Below, piece after piece: positions 26,298 through 35,239 of a DNA stretch of 64,000 nucleotides. The DNA lies in assembly GCF_902826555.1 (NCBI RefSeq), contig NZ_CADEFI010000007.1, positions 24,207 through 88,206 of the forward strand. The letters are read 5' to 3'. How positions within the stretch are numbered: position 1 is the first letter of the stretch; each line of letters begins with the position of its first letter. Position numbers and translations under genes: made by a program. Under the pieces are notes generated by a model. That model worked only from the letters and a program-made list of their open reading frames with translations, was not told the DNA's origin and made no database searches. The stretch is from an uncultured Hyphomicrobium sp. GTDB lineage: Bacteria; Pseudomonadota; Alphaproteobacteria; Rhizobiales; Hyphomicrobiaceae.

Positions 26298-27275
26298 ATG
26301 ACCGTACTCGTGACAGGCGGCGCCGGATACATCGGCAGCCATATGGTGCTGGCGCTTCTCGACGCCGGCGACAAAGTCGTTGTCGTCGACAATCTGTCGA
26401 CCGGATTTCGCTCGGCGGTCCCCCCGCCCGCGCTGCTGATCGAAGGCAACATCGGCGACCAGGCTCTGGTCGAGCGCGTCATCGGCGAGCATGGCGTGCG
26501 CGCCATCATCCATTTCGCGGGATCGATCGTCGTGCCGGACTCGGTCGCCGATCCGCTCGGCTACTATCTCAACAACACGGTGAACTCGCGCGCGCTCATC
26601 GAGAGCGCCGTGAGAACCGGGGTCAAGAACTTCATCTTCTCCTCGACGGCCGCGGTGTACGGCAATCCGAAATCCATTCCCGTCAGAGAGGACGCCGAAC
26701 TCAAGCCGGTCTCTCCTTACGGCATGTCGAAGCTGATGACCGAACTCATGCTTGCGGACACGGCGTTTGCGCACGACTTCCGCTATGTGGCGCTGCGCTA
26801 TTTCAACGTGGCCGGCGCCGACCCGTCTGGCCGGACAGGTCAATCGACACCTCGGGCGACGCATCTCATCAAAGTTGCGTGCGAGACGGCGCTCGGCAAG
26901 CGCCCGTCGATGGACGTGTTCGGCACGGATTATCCCACCCCGGACGGGACGTGCGTTCGCGACTACATCCACGTGTCCGACCTCGTTGCGGCACACGTTG
27001 CCGCTCTCAAACACCTCGAGGCGGGCGGTGCTTCGGACATCTTCAACTGCGGCTACTCGTCCGGATATTCGGTGATCGAGGTGATCGAGGCCGTGAAGCG
27101 CGCGGCAGGCGGGCCGTTTCCCGTCAACCTCGGGCCGCGCCGGCCCGGCGATGCGGAGGCGATCGTCGCGGACTCGGCCAAGATCCGCGGCCAGCTCGGC
27201 TGGAAGCCCGATCTCGCCAATCTCGATCTCATCGTCACGCATGCGCTGGCCTGGGAACGCGGGCTCAAGCGGTGA
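26298..27275 (+). CDS. galE: UDP-glucose 4-epimerase
   Basis: A 325-residue SDR enzyme that interconverts UDP-glucose and UDP-galactose. The NAD-binding TGGAGYIGSHMVLALL motif starts at residue 6; FSSTAAVYG, the catalytic YGMSK and RYFNVAGAD blocks and GTDYPTPDGTCVRDYIHVSDL are all as in GalE. It supplies UDP-galactose for surface polysaccharides, although it lies apart from both polysaccharide loci here. Followed by an inverted repeat and tRNA-Thr. Confidence 0.93.
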   Translation: MTVLVTGGAGYIGSHMVLALLDAGDKVVVVDNLSTGFRSAVPPPALLIEGNIGDQALVERVIGEHGVRAIIHFAGSIVVPDSVADPLGYYLNNTVNSRALIESAVRTGVKNFIFSSTAAVYGNPKSIPVREDAELKPVSPYGMSKLMTELMLADTAFAHDFRYVALRYFNVAGADPSGRTGQSTPRATHLIKVACETALGKRPSMDVFGTDYPTPDGTCVRDYIHVSDLVAAHVAALKHLEAGGASDIFNCGYSSGYSVIEVIEAVKRAAGGPFPVNLGPRRPGDAEAIVADSAKIRGQLGWKPDLANLDLIVTHALAWERGLKR

Positions 27276-27292
27276 GGCAGAAGGGGCTTTTT

Positions 27293-27323
27293 CGCGCCCC
27301 TCAAGTTCGATACAAGGGGCGCG
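27293..27323 (+). terminator. Inverted repeat after galE
   Basis: CGCGCCCCT (27293-27301) and AGGGGCGCG (27315-27323) form a nine-base-pair stem. There is no T-run after it on the plus strand, so terminator function is uncertain; it lies just before tRNA-Thr. Confidence 0.45.
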
Positions 27324-27345
27324 TTCGAGCCTAACCTATGGGTTC

Positions 27346-27420
27346 GCCGGATTAGCTCAGTGGTAGAGCAGCGGTTTTGTAAACCGTTGGTCGGGAGTTC
27401 AAATCTCTCATCCGGCACCA
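27346..27420 (+). tRNA. tRNA-Thr (anticodon TGT)
   Basis: Acceptor GCCGGAT pairs with ATCCGGC, the anticodon loop TTTGTAA gives TGT, the T loop is TTCAAAT and CCA is encoded at 27418-27420. Confidence 0.96.
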
Positions 27421-27632
27421 TTCTTTGATCGGCGGGCGACGACGCCTGCAGCCGAGCGGCAACGCATTTCTCCTCGTCGGCGCATCGGCCAGCACCCGCA
27501 CAGGTCGGGAAAGCCCGCGCTGCTCAACCCAGAGCAAGCTGCCAACTTTAGTCCAATGCTGCTAGGCTTTCGTCAGCGTCGGGATGATTCGCGGCGCTGC
27601 AATGGGGCAAATTACACTTTCTTGGAGGTGCA

Positions 27633-28664
27633 TTGGCAGCGGAACGCCAGCAGCGCGAACAGCCCAATCCCGGCCTCCAAGGGACGGCGAAGGCTGCGGC
27701 CCTCCTCCTTGCCATGAACAAGGAACTGGCCAGCCGCGTCCTCAAACATTTCGACGAGGAAGAGGTCAAGATCATCGCGCAAGCCGCGACCGATCTCGGG
27801 TCGATCTCCAAGGACGCCATCGACACGATCATAGAGGAATTCGCCAACGACCTGAAAAATGGCGTCGACCTCATGGCGACGAGCCAGAAGGTTCAGGAGC
27901 TCCTGGAAGGCGTTCTGACGCCCGCGCAAATCGAAGCTCTCATGGCTCAGACCGGAACGAAATCCGGGCACGGCGTCTGGCAGCAGCTTCAGAAAATCCC
28001 GGACATCGCTCTGAGCCAGTACCTGCAAAAAGAGCATCCGCAGGTGATCGCGCTGGTTCTTTCGCGCGCCGCGCCCGTAACGTCCGCAGCCATCCTCAAG
28101 CTCCTCGACAGGGCGCAGACAACGGAAGTCACGGCGCGCATGTTGAGCCTTCGGCCCGTCGCAGAGCGGCCGCTTGCTCTGCTCGAATTCTCGTTCATAC
28201 AAGATATTCTGCTCAATCGCCGGAGCGACTCCGACCTTTCGCCTCATACGCGAATGGCTGACGTGCTGAACAAGATGGACCGCAAACTGATGGACGAATG
28301 TTTGCAAGCCATCGGCGTCTATAACGAGAAAGACGCGGAACTCATCCGCCAGCAACTGTTCACGTTCGACGACCTCGGCAAGCTGACACCTGCATCGCTT
28401 GTCACAGTGTTCGATTTGATAAACGTCGACGTCATCGTCAAGGCGCTGTTCGGCGTCCCAAAGCCATTGGTCGCAAAGATACTGGAAGCCGTTCCAACCC
28501 GCGCACGCCGCTCAATCGAGGTCGAACTCGAAAGCGGGCCAGCGGTCAAGACGAAAGAGGCGCTCAAGGCGCAGCGAACAATCGCGGATGCGGCATTGGA
28601 ACTGCTCGAGCGCGGCGCCATCGAGGTGCACAGCGAGGAAACGGAAGACGAGGCCGTGTCCTGA
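27633..28664 (+). CDS. fliG: Flagellar motor switch protein FliG
   Basis: A 343-residue FliG. The N-terminal domain has KAAALLLAMNKELASRVLKHFDEEEV, the middle domain EHPQVIALVLS (the EHPQ motif contacting FliM) and the C-terminal domain has FTFDDLGKLTPASLVTVF with the charged helix that meets the stator. FliG forms the rotor switch ring and converts stator torque to rotation. The start is TTG 27633, placed by GGAGG at 27624-27628; an ATG lies at 27714. No other flagellar gene is in the window, which is unusual because fliG is normally in a flagellar operon; it may be a second copy. Confidence 0.88.
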   Translation: MAAERQQREQPNPGLQGTAKAAALLLAMNKELASRVLKHFDEEEVKIIAQAATDLGSISKDAIDTIIEEFANDLKNGVDLMATSQKVQELLEGVLTPAQIEALMAQTGTKSGHGVWQQLQKIPDIALSQYLQKEHPQVIALVLSRAAPVTSAAILKLLDRAQTTEVTARMLSLRPVAERPLALLEFSFIQDILLNRRSDSDLSPHTRMADVLNKMDRKLMDECLQAIGVYNEKDAELIRQQLFTFDDLGKLTPASLVTVFDLINVDVIVKALFGVPKPLVAKILEAVPTRARRSIEVELESGPAVKTKEALKAQRTIADAALELLERGAIEVHSEETEDEAVS

Positions 28665-28678
28665 GATTCAAGCGCAGC

Positions 28679-28714
28679 AAGCGGAGGCCCAGTCTTCCGG
28701 ACAAGCCTCCGCTT
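28679..28714. terminator. Convergent inverted repeat between fliG and the fae-like gene
   Basis: AAGCGGAGGC (28679-28688) pairs with GCCTCCGCTT (28705-28714). It lies between two converging genes and has no clear T-run on either side. Confidence 0.55.
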
Positions 28715-28725
28715 GGTAGCTCCTC

Positions 28726-29262
28726 CTACTCGTCGAGCACGCCTTCGAGCGCGTAGTGCCGAATCTTGTCGCGGTTGGCGATCAGCTCCGCGACCGTCGG
28801 CTCGCCCTTCATGGCGCGGGCGATGGCGATCTTGGTTGCCTCGTAATTGGTGCGGTAGAGATCCTTCTTGTCGAGGTTGGGATCATCGGGGCAGCGCGGG
28901 TCGAGCCAAACGGTAATGATGATGCAGATGTCGTTGGCGATCTCGGCCGGAATGACGCCGTCCTTCAGGCAATCGACGATCGCATCGCCGAGCGCCGCCT
29001 GCACGACACCGCCGAAGAGATCGACGTAAGCCGCGCTCGAAATCGTGACCTTGGAGGTCATCATGGTTGCCGGGCGGACCATCTGGTTGAGGTCGCGGAT
29101 CACGAAGAAACGCGTGTGACCCACCGCTTGCCCCATCATGGTGGCGAACGCGGTGCCGACCGGACCCTTGACCGAACCGATGACGACCTCGGGCATGGCG
29201 TCCGTGACTTGTCCTTCTTTCGCCAGCACCGTTGCTTCGCCGGCGCGGAACCAGATTTCCAT
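28726..29262 (-). CDS. Formaldehyde-activating enzyme (Fae) homologue
   Basis: A 178-residue protein of the Fae family, which condenses formaldehyde with tetrahydromethanopterin in methylotrophs. It shares the KVTISSAA, VQAALGDAIVDCLKDGVIPAEIANDICIIITVWL and YRTNYEATKIAIARAMKGEPT blocks. However, where characterised Fae has A-H-I-D-L-I-I-G-P, this protein reads A-M-P-E-V-V-I-G-S, so the proposed catalytic His is Met (residue 23). It may therefore be a paralogue (Fae2/Fae3-like) with altered or regulatory function. The gene stands alone, with no methanopterin-pathway genes nearby. Comparison is from memory of the family. Confidence 0.78.
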   Translation of the reverse strand: MEIWFRAGEATVLAKEGQVTDAMPEVVIGSVKGPVGTAFATMMGQAVGHTRFFVIRDLNQMVRPATMMTSKVTISSAAYVDLFGGVVQAALGDAIVDCLKDGVIPAEIANDICIIITVWLDPRCPDDPNLDKKDLYRTNYEATKIAIARAMKGEPTVAELIANRDKIRHYALEGVLDE

Positions 29263-29488
29263 CGTGTGTTGCTCCCTGTTTTCTTGGCCGCGATCGGCGG
29301 CACGATATCCGGGATAGCGGGCTTCGGTGGGGTGCTCAAGCGGGGCCGCGCGTATTTGTGCCGATGGTTCCGCACCGGCTCCAATGACACAAAAAAGATG
29401 ACGGCGGGACCAGAACAGGTTTTAAACCGTTGGCCGCGCGGTCAAGCCGCCGGCCGCCATCCCCTCATCCCGTCATCCCCGGACCGTC

Positions 29489-30367
29489 ATGTCATCGTCC
29501 TCGCGCGTCCCCCCGATCATCGCCAGCGCCGGTCACCTTCTCGAACGCTATGACGTTCTTTTCTGCGACGTGTGGGGCGTGGTGCACGATGGCGTTCGTG
29601 CCTATGCGCGGGCGACCGAGGCGCTGATCCGCTTCCGCGAGCGCGGGGGCACGGTGGTTCTGCTCACGAACGCCCCGGTGCCCATTCATCGGGTGGAGGC
29701 GATGCTCGAAGCCCGCCACGTTCCGACGGACGCCTATGATGCCATCGTGTCGTCGGGCGAGATCGCGCTGGCTCATATCACGGAGAAGGGCTACCGGCGC
29801 GTGCACTTCATCGGCCCAAGGGCACGCGATGCGGCGTTCTTCAACGCGGCGACCGCGACGGACTCGCCGCTCGACGCAGCGGAGGCCATCGTCTGCACGG
29901 GGCTCGTAGACGACGTCAACGAAACTGTCGAGAGCTACCGGGACGTGCTTGCCGGCGCGCGCGAGCGCGAGCTGCCGTTCGTGTGCGCCAACCCGGATCT
30001 CGTGGTCGATGTCGGCGGGCGCTTGTATTTGTGCGCGGGCGCGCTTGCGGATGCCTACGCGCACCTCGGCGGCGACGTTTACTGGGCCGGCAAGCCGCAT
30101 GCCTCGGCCTACGTCACGGCACAGGAGACGGCGGAGCGAATCCGCGGCGCGGCGGTTGCCGCGAGCAAGATCCTCGTCATCGGGGATTCCGTCAGGACCG
30201 ATCTCACGGGAGCCAAATTGGCCGGGCTCGACGCTCTGTTCGTCGCCGGCGGCATCCATCGGCAGGAGGTCACGACGGACAGCGCGATCGACGCCGACAA
30301 GCTCGCAACGCTCTTTCCCTCAGGGGCGCCGACCGCGCTCGTCGCGATGGCCGAGCTGGCGTGGTAG
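29489..30367 (+). CDS. HAD superfamily class IIA hydrolase
   Basis: A 292-residue cytoplasmic phosphatase of the HAD IIA group (NagD-like, alphaproteobacterial subgroup). Motif I is FCDVWGVVHDG with the nucleophile Asp, motif II VVLLTNAP, and motif III/IV GKPHASAY...ILVIGDSVRTDLTGAKLAGL. The substrate is unknown; sugar phosphates or nucleotides are typical for the class. Convergent with ribA. Confidence 0.88.
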   Translation: MSSSSRVPPIIASAGHLLERYDVLFCDVWGVVHDGVRAYARATEALIRFRERGGTVVLLTNAPVPIHRVEAMLEARHVPTDAYDAIVSSGEIALAHITEKGYRRVHFIGPRARDAAFFNAATATDSPLDAAEAIVCTGLVDDVNETVESYRDVLAGARERELPFVCANPDLVVDVGGRLYLCAGALADAYAHLGGDVYWAGKPHASAYVTAQETAERIRGAAVAASKILVIGDSVRTDLTGAKLAGLDALFVAGGIHRQEVTTDSAIDADKLATLFPSGAPTALVAMAELAW

Positions 30368-30376
30368 GGGCTACCG

Positions 30377-30403
30377 CCCTCGCCACAAGACTTGGAGCGA
30401 GGG
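30377..30403. terminator. Short inverted repeat between convergent genes
   Basis: CCCTCGC (30377-30383) pairs with GCGAGGG (30397-30403) over a 13-base loop between the HAD gene and ribA. No T-run, so weak. Confidence 0.35.
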
Positions 30404-30408
30404 GGACT

Positions 30409-31044
30409 CTAGAGCTTGTGGGACATGCGACGGCGTTTGGTGTCGAGGTAGTGCTCGTTGTGGGCACTGGGACGCACCACCACGGGCACGCGATCCACGA
30501 CCTCGATGCCGGAATCCTCGAGCGCTTCGATCTTCGCGGGGTTGTTCGTCATCAGGCGAATCTTTGCGAAGCCGAGATCGCGCAGCACCTCGGCCGCCAG
30601 CTCATAATTGCGCGCGTCGATGGGCTCGCCGATCTCGATGTTGGCGTCAACGGTGTCGAGCCCTTGATCCTGAAGCGCATAAGCCTTGATCTTCTTGAAG
30701 AGCCCGATGCCTCGCCCCTCGTGGAACGGCAAATAGATGAGGACGCCGTTCGGCGTTTCTGCGATGCGCTTCAGCGCGGCATCGAGCTGGGCGCGGCAAT
30801 CGCAGCGCAGCGAATGGAAGATGTCGCCGGTCACGCAGCCGGAATGCACGCGCACGATCGGAATCTCACCCGCGTCCTTGCCCTTGCCGCGGTTGATGAG
30901 CGCCATGGCTTGCGTGTGCTCGTGCTTGCCCTGGTAGGCACGGGCCTCGAGCACGACCTCGCGTCCATCGAGGTCGATCGGCAGCATCGTGCGGGCGCAG
31001 CGGTCGGTATCGAGCTTGTTCTTCATGTGGACGCCGGCCGGCAT
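30409..31044 (-). CDS. ribA: GTP cyclohydrolase II
   Basis: Opens GTP to the first committed intermediate of riboflavin synthesis. 211 residues. The zinc site C-(x10)-C-x-C is seen in VHSGCVTGDIFHSLRCDCRAQ; catalytic-region YLPFHEGRGIGL and RLMTNNPAKIEAL follow. It is a stand-alone RibA, not fused to RibB. ATG 31044 is used because AGGAG lies upstream; longer in-frame readings reach 31197 but are unsupported. Divergent from the glycosidase gene. Confidence 0.92.
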   Translation of the reverse strand: MPAGVHMKNKLDTDRCARTMLPIDLDGREVVLEARAYQGKHEHTQAMALINRGKGKDAGEIPIVRVHSGCVTGDIFHSLRCDCRAQLDAALKRIAETPNGVLIYLPFHEGRGIGLFKKIKAYALQDQGLDTVDANIEIGEPIDARNYELAAEVLRDLGFAKIRLMTNNPAKIEALEDSGIEVVDRVPVVVRPSAHNEHYLDTKRRRMSHKL

Positions 31045-31199
31045 CTCGTTCTCCTGGTTATTATGACCGGCTCTTGTTGTGAGGGGTCGCGGGGTGGACA
31101 TGTTGTAGCACATGAGGCTTTCCACAAGATGCGAAATAGACGCGAGCCCGGCCACCCGTATACCATGCCTCTTTGGATGCTGGACAGGGCCGCGCATCG

Positions 31200-33425
31200 A
31201 TGAGACTTCGCCTTATCCTTTTGACGCTACTTACTTGTTTTTCGTCCGCGACCGCCCATTCCACCCCATCGCCCAGCCCCTCTCCGGCCCGTGCGATCGC
31301 CTCCGAGATCGACGCCAAGGTGTCGGCTTTGCTGGCCCGGATGACGCTCGAGGAGAAGATCGGCCAGCTCAACTTCCCCTCGCTCGCCTTCCCCCACGAT
31401 GCGCAGCTCGAAGCCGTTAGACGGGGGCGCATCGGCGCCATGCTTAACGTGGTCAATCCGGATCACATGCGTGATTTCCAAGCGGCGATGGCGCAGTCGC
31501 GCCTCAAAATCCCCATGCTGTTCGCGCTCGATGCCATCTATGCCTTTCGGATCGCTTTCCCGGCGCCGATCGCCTGGGCGGCGACGTGGCGGCCTGAACT
31601 GGCGCAACGCGCGGCGGAGCTGGTTGCACTCGAAACGGCGCAGACCGGCATCAATCTGACGTTCGGGCCCATGGTCGACATCTCGCGCGATCCCCGCTGG
31701 GGGCGGGTGATCGAAGGCGCGGGCGAGGATCCGTTCCTTGCGGCGGCGTTCGCCTCCGCGCGCGTCACCGGCTATCGCAAGGGCGGGCTCGCGACTTCGG
31801 CCAAGCATTTCGTCGGCTACGGGGCGCCGGAGGGCGGACGGGATTACAATGGGGCCCAGATCTCCGCAGCGGAACTTTTCGATCGCTACATTCCGCCGTT
31901 CCAGGCTGCCATCGCCGCAGGGACCGAAACCGTGATGGCCTCGTTCAATACCGTCAACGGCATCCCGGTGACGGCGAACCAATGGCTCCTTTCAGATGTC
32001 CTCAAAAATCGGCTGGGCTTCGACGGGATCGTGATGTCCGATTTCGCGGCCGTCACCGAACTCGTCAATCACGGCGTCGCCGCCGATCATGCGGATGCCG
32101 CGCGCAAGGCGTTCAACGCAGGTATCGACCTCGACATGGCGGGCCAAGCCTACGACCGCTATCTGGGAGATGCGATCGCAGGGGGGCGCGTCTCGACGGC
32201 ACAGATCGACGCTGCGGTGCGCCGCGTTCTCACGGTCAAATACCGGATGGGCCTTTTTGCGGATTCCCCCGGCGGGGTGCGCAAGATCCCCGCGCGCCCG
32301 AAAGAGGAGGCCGTGCGCAAAGCGGCGCGCGAGGTCGCGCGGGAAAGCTTCGTGCTGCTCAAGAACAGCGGGGCGACGCTCCCCATCACGCCCAAATCCG
32401 GCACGGTCGCCCTCATCGGCGCGGCGGCGATCGCCACCAACGATCATTCCTGGTACGGCCCGGCGCTGCTCGAAAAGCCGAAGACCGAAACGCTGCTCGA
32501 CGCGCTCAAGGCGCGCATGGGACGGGGGCAGTCACTGCTGTTCGCCGAGGGCTTTGCCGACCCGTGCGGACTTGCGTTCAAGGATAAGGCCGGCGCCGTC
32601 GCGACGGCAAAGGCGGCGGATCTCGTCGTGCTTATGGCGGCCGAAGATTGCGTGGCTTCCGGAGAAGGCGTCTCGCGTACCGACCTCGGGCTTTCCGGCG
32701 TGCAGGAGGAGATGCTCGACGCGCTGGTGGCGGCGGGGAAGCCAATCGTGCTCATCGTCGACACCGGGCGTCCGCTGGCGCTCGCGGACGTCTCCGCGAA
32801 GGTCGCGACGCTGATGGTGACCTGGCACCCTGGGACCGAGGGGCGGGCGGCGCTTGCGGAAATATTGACCGGACAGTACGCGCCATCCGGCAAGCTGCCG
32901 ATGACGTTCCCGCGCTCCGTCGGGCAGGTGCCCATCTCCTATAGCGATCTGCCCACCAGCCGGCCGATGACCGGCGACGACCACTCGTTCGGCGACCGCT
33001 ATACGACAGGCTATATCGACGAGCGTCCGACACCGCTTTATCCGTTCGGGCACGGGCTCAGCTACACCACCTTCGAATATTCGCATCTCGAGATCAGCGC
33101 GCCCCGCATGGGACGCGGGGGCAAGGTCGAGGTGCGCGTCGACGTGACGAACACCGGCATGCGGTCCGGGCAAGAGGTGGTGCAGCTCTACACGCGGCAG
33201 CTCGTGGCTGCGCGCTCACGCCCGCTGCGCGAGCTCAAGGGTTTCGAGAAAGTGGCGCTGAAGCCGGGACAACGGCGCACGGTGCGCTTCGTGCTCAATG
33301 CCGCGGACCTCGCTTATCACGACGACGACGGCAAGCCGGTCATCGAGCCGGGCAAGTTCGATGTGTTCGTCGGCGGAAGCGCGGCGGCAGACCTCGAAAG
33401 CTCATTCGAGATCGCGGCGGACTAG
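31200..33425 (+). CDS. Exported family 3 glycoside hydrolase (beta-glucosidase-like)
   Basis: A 741-residue GH3 enzyme related to BglX. A signal peptide (residues 1-21) directs it to the periplasm. The N-terminal TIM-barrel domain has MTLEEKIGQLNF, GPMVDISRDPRWGRVIEGAGEDPF and KHFVGYG, with the nucleophile Asp in GIVMSDFAAV. The C-terminal alpha/beta domain includes ESFVLLKNSGATLPI and WHPGTEGRAALAEILTG, then a fibronectin-III-like domain (TNTGMRSGQEVVQLY). It hydrolyses terminal beta-glucosides or xylosides; exact specificity cannot be read. Stands alone. Confidence 0.9.
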   Translation: MRLRLILLTLLTCFSSATAHSTPSPSPSPARAIASEIDAKVSALLARMTLEEKIGQLNFPSLAFPHDAQLEAVRRGRIGAMLNVVNPDHMRDFQAAMAQSRLKIPMLFALDAIYAFRIAFPAPIAWAATWRPELAQRAAELVALETAQTGINLTFGPMVDISRDPRWGRVIEGAGEDPFLAAAFASARVTGYRKGGLATSAKHFVGYGAPEGGRDYNGAQISAAELFDRYIPPFQAAIAAGTETVMASFNTVNGIPVTANQWLLSDVLKNRLGFDGIVMSDFAAVTELVNHGVAADHADAARKAFNAGIDLDMAGQAYDRYLGDAIAGGRVSTAQIDAAVRRVLTVKYRMGLFADSPGGVRKIPARPKEEAVRKAAREVARESFVLLKNSGATLPITPKSGTVALIGAAAIATNDHSWYGPALLEKPKTETLLDALKARMGRGQSLLFAEGFADPCGLAFKDKAGAVATAKAADLVVLMAAEDCVASGEGVSRTDLGLSGVQEEMLDALVAAGKPIVLIVDTGRPLALADVSAKVATLMVTWHPGTEGRAALAEILTGQYAPSGKLPMTFPRSVGQVPISYSDLPTSRPMTGDDHSFGDRYTTGYIDERPTPLYPFGHGLSYTTFEYSHLEISAPRMGRGGKVEVRVDVTNTGMRSGQEVVQLYTRQLVAARSRPLRELKGFEKVALKPGQRRTVRFVLNAADLAYHDDDGKPVIEPGKFDVFVGGSAAADLESSFEIAAD

Positions 33426-33481
33426 TTGATTTCAGTCCGGCCTTGCGGCGTGTCAGCAGCACGAAAGGCCAAAAAACGCCG

Positions 33482-34351
33482 TCACGATCCGATCAGGCGC
33501 GCGTATTCGATCTTTGGGCAGCGATCCATGACCACCGTGAGGCCTGCAGCTCGCGCCTCTCGCGCAGCCTCCTCGTTGATCACTCCGAGCTGCATCCATA
33601 CCGTCTTGATCTTGAGCCGATCCTTCTCGCGGATCGCCGCGCGCACCACGTCGAGCGCCGCGCCGGGCTGGCGGAAGATATCGACCACATCGACCGGCTG
33701 GCGGATGGCCGCGAGATCTGCTTTTGCGACGGTACCCAGGACCTTGCGGCCTTCGAGCTTCGGGTTGACCGGTATCACCTTATAGCCCTTGGCCTTCAGG
33801 TAGCCCATGACGCCATAGCTCGGGCGGCTCGGGTCGTCGGAGGCGCCGATGACGGCAAACGTGCGCGACGACGTGAGGATGGCCGCAATCTCTGCATCAC
33901 CCGGTGCGGTAGCGGCCTCAGCCGCATCGTACGGCAGCGTCACGTGCCCCGCGGCATCGAGCGGCATGAATGGGTTGTAGGCCACTTCCCAGACATGGCC
34001 GTCCGGATCGGTGAAATATCCGGATTGCCCGCCCCAGAAGGCTTTCTGCGACGGCTTCAGGATCGTGGCACCGGCGGCCTCGGCCTCCCCCAGCACACGT
34101 GCAACCTCCTCCTCGGACCGCACATTGTGGGCGACGGAGATGCGCGAAAAACCCGAGCCTTTGTCCGATACGCCAGCGTCGTCGGCGAGTGCCTTGCGAC
34201 CGAAGAGCGCGAGCACAACTCCGCCCGCGTCAAAGAATGTTACATTCTTGTTCGAGGCGGACGATGCCTTGAACCCCAGCTTCTCGTAGAAGGCGCGCGC
34301 ACGCGCGATGTCGGCGACGCCGAGCGTTACAAACGAGATGCGCGGCTCCAT
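33482..34351 (-). CDS. Fusion of a VOC/glyoxalase domain and a CoA-binding domain
   Basis: A 289-residue two-domain protein. Residues 1-125 are a vicinal-oxygen-chelate domain (RISFVTLGVADIARARAFYEKLGF ... GYFTDPDGHVWEVAYNP, with the C-terminal metal-binding Glu). Residues about 155-289 are a YccU-like CoA-binding Rossmann domain (TFAVIGASDDPSRPSYGVMGYLKAKGYKVIPVNP, VDVVDIFRQPGAALDVV, KTVWMQLGVINEEAA). Each occurs widely as a separate protein; the fusion in one frame is unusual. The start at 34351 is two bases after the enoyl-CoA hydratase stop, so the two are coupled, suggesting a CoA-thioester related role. Confidence 0.82.
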   Translation of the reverse strand: MEPRISFVTLGVADIARARAFYEKLGFKASSASNKNVTFFDAGGVVLALFGRKALADDAGVSDKGSGFSRISVAHNVRSEEEVARVLGEAEAAGATILKPSQKAFWGGQSGYFTDPDGHVWEVAYNPFMPLDAAGHVTLPYDAAEAATAPGDAEIAAILTSSRTFAVIGASDDPSRPSYGVMGYLKAKGYKVIPVNPKLEGRKVLGTVAKADLAAIRQPVDVVDIFRQPGAALDVVRAAIREKDRLKIKTVWMQLGVINEEAAREARAAGLTVVMDRCPKIEYARLIGS

Positions 34352-34353
34352 GA

Positions 34354-35196
34354 TCAGCTGCCCTTCCACGCGGGCGGGCGCTTCTCCAGGAAGGCACCGA
34401 TGCCTTCGGCCGCATCCTGAGCCATCATGTTTTCAACCATGACGGACGCTGCGTAGGCATAGGCCTCGCCCAGCGGCTGCTCGACCTGCCGGTAGAACGC
34501 CTCTTTGCCGATGGCGACCGTCACCGGCGATTTCGAGGCGATCGTGCGCGCCATAGCGAAGGCCTCGTCGCGCACGCGCTCGAGCGGTACGACCCTATTG
34601 ACGAGGCCGTAGCGCTCGGCGTCCTCGGCGGAGAGCAGCTCACCCAGGAGCAGCATCTCCATGGCGCGTTTGCGTGAAACGTTGCGCGAGAGCGCGACCA
34701 TCGGCGTCGAGCAGAAAAGGCCGATATTGACGCCGGGCGTGGCGAAGGTCGCCGTCGTGGCAGCGACGGCGAGATCGCATGTGGCGACGAGCTGGCAGCC
34801 GGCGGCGGTCGCGACACCTTCGACGGCCGCAATGACGGGCTTGGGGCAACGCACGATGGCCTGCATGAGGCGCGCGCAGGCTTGCATGGTCTCGGTGTAA
34901 AACGCACGCCCGCCGTCTGCATCGGCGCGGTGGCGTGTCAGCTCCTTCAGGTCGTGCCCTGCGGAAAAGGCGCGTCCTTCTGCGGCGATGACGATCGCGG
35001 ATACGGACGGGTCCTGGGACAGCTCGGCAATGCTGCGGTCGAGCGCAGCGATCATGCGGCGCGAGAGACTGTTGCGGGTTGCCGGCGACGCCAGCGTGAC
35101 CAGCGCGAAGCCCGGCTCGGGCCGCGCAACGTGGAGGGGTGGCGCCTCAACAATCTCGGTGTCGCTGATCACGAGAACGCCGTCTCCCGGTTGCAC
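34354..35196 (-). CDS. Enoyl-CoA hydratase/isomerase family protein
   Basis: A 280-residue crotonase-fold protein. AFSAGHDLKEL forms one part of the oxyanion hole and PVIAAVEGVATAAGCQLVATCDLAVA the other with the GAG-like segment; FATPGVNIGLFCSTPMVALSR matches the ECHDC3-like branch, which lacks one of the usual catalytic Glu residues. It probably acts on an acyl-CoA of unknown identity. GTG 35196 is taken as start (GAGGAG four bases before); TTG 35199 and GTG 35172 are alternatives. Coupled to the VOC/CoA-binding fusion. Confidence 0.83.
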   Translation of the reverse strand: MQPGDGVLVISDTEIVEAPPLHVARPEPGFALVTLASPATRNSLSRRMIAALDRSIAELSQDPSVSAIVIAAEGRAFSAGHDLKELTRHRADADGGRAFYTETMQACARLMQAIVRCPKPVIAAVEGVATAAGCQLVATCDLAVAATTATFATPGVNIGLFCSTPMVALSRNVSRKRAMEMLLLGELLSAEDAERYGLVNRVVPLERVRDEAFAMARTIASKSPVTVAIGKEAFYRQVEQPLGEAYAYAASVMVENMMAQDAAEGIGAFLEKRPPAWKGS

Positions 35197-35239
35197 CAAG
35201 CTCCTCGCGCCGCCACCCTCTCACGAGGGCTGGCCGCGA

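Noticed and set aside
27346..27420. tRNA-Thr as an integration site for a mobile element
   Set aside because: No integrase, direct repeat of the tRNA 3' end, or composition change was seen next to it.
27053..27421. Minus-strand frame starting MVPDERFELPTNGLQNR
   Set aside because: This is the familiar false translation of a tRNA gene (here tRNA-Thr) plus the end of galE.
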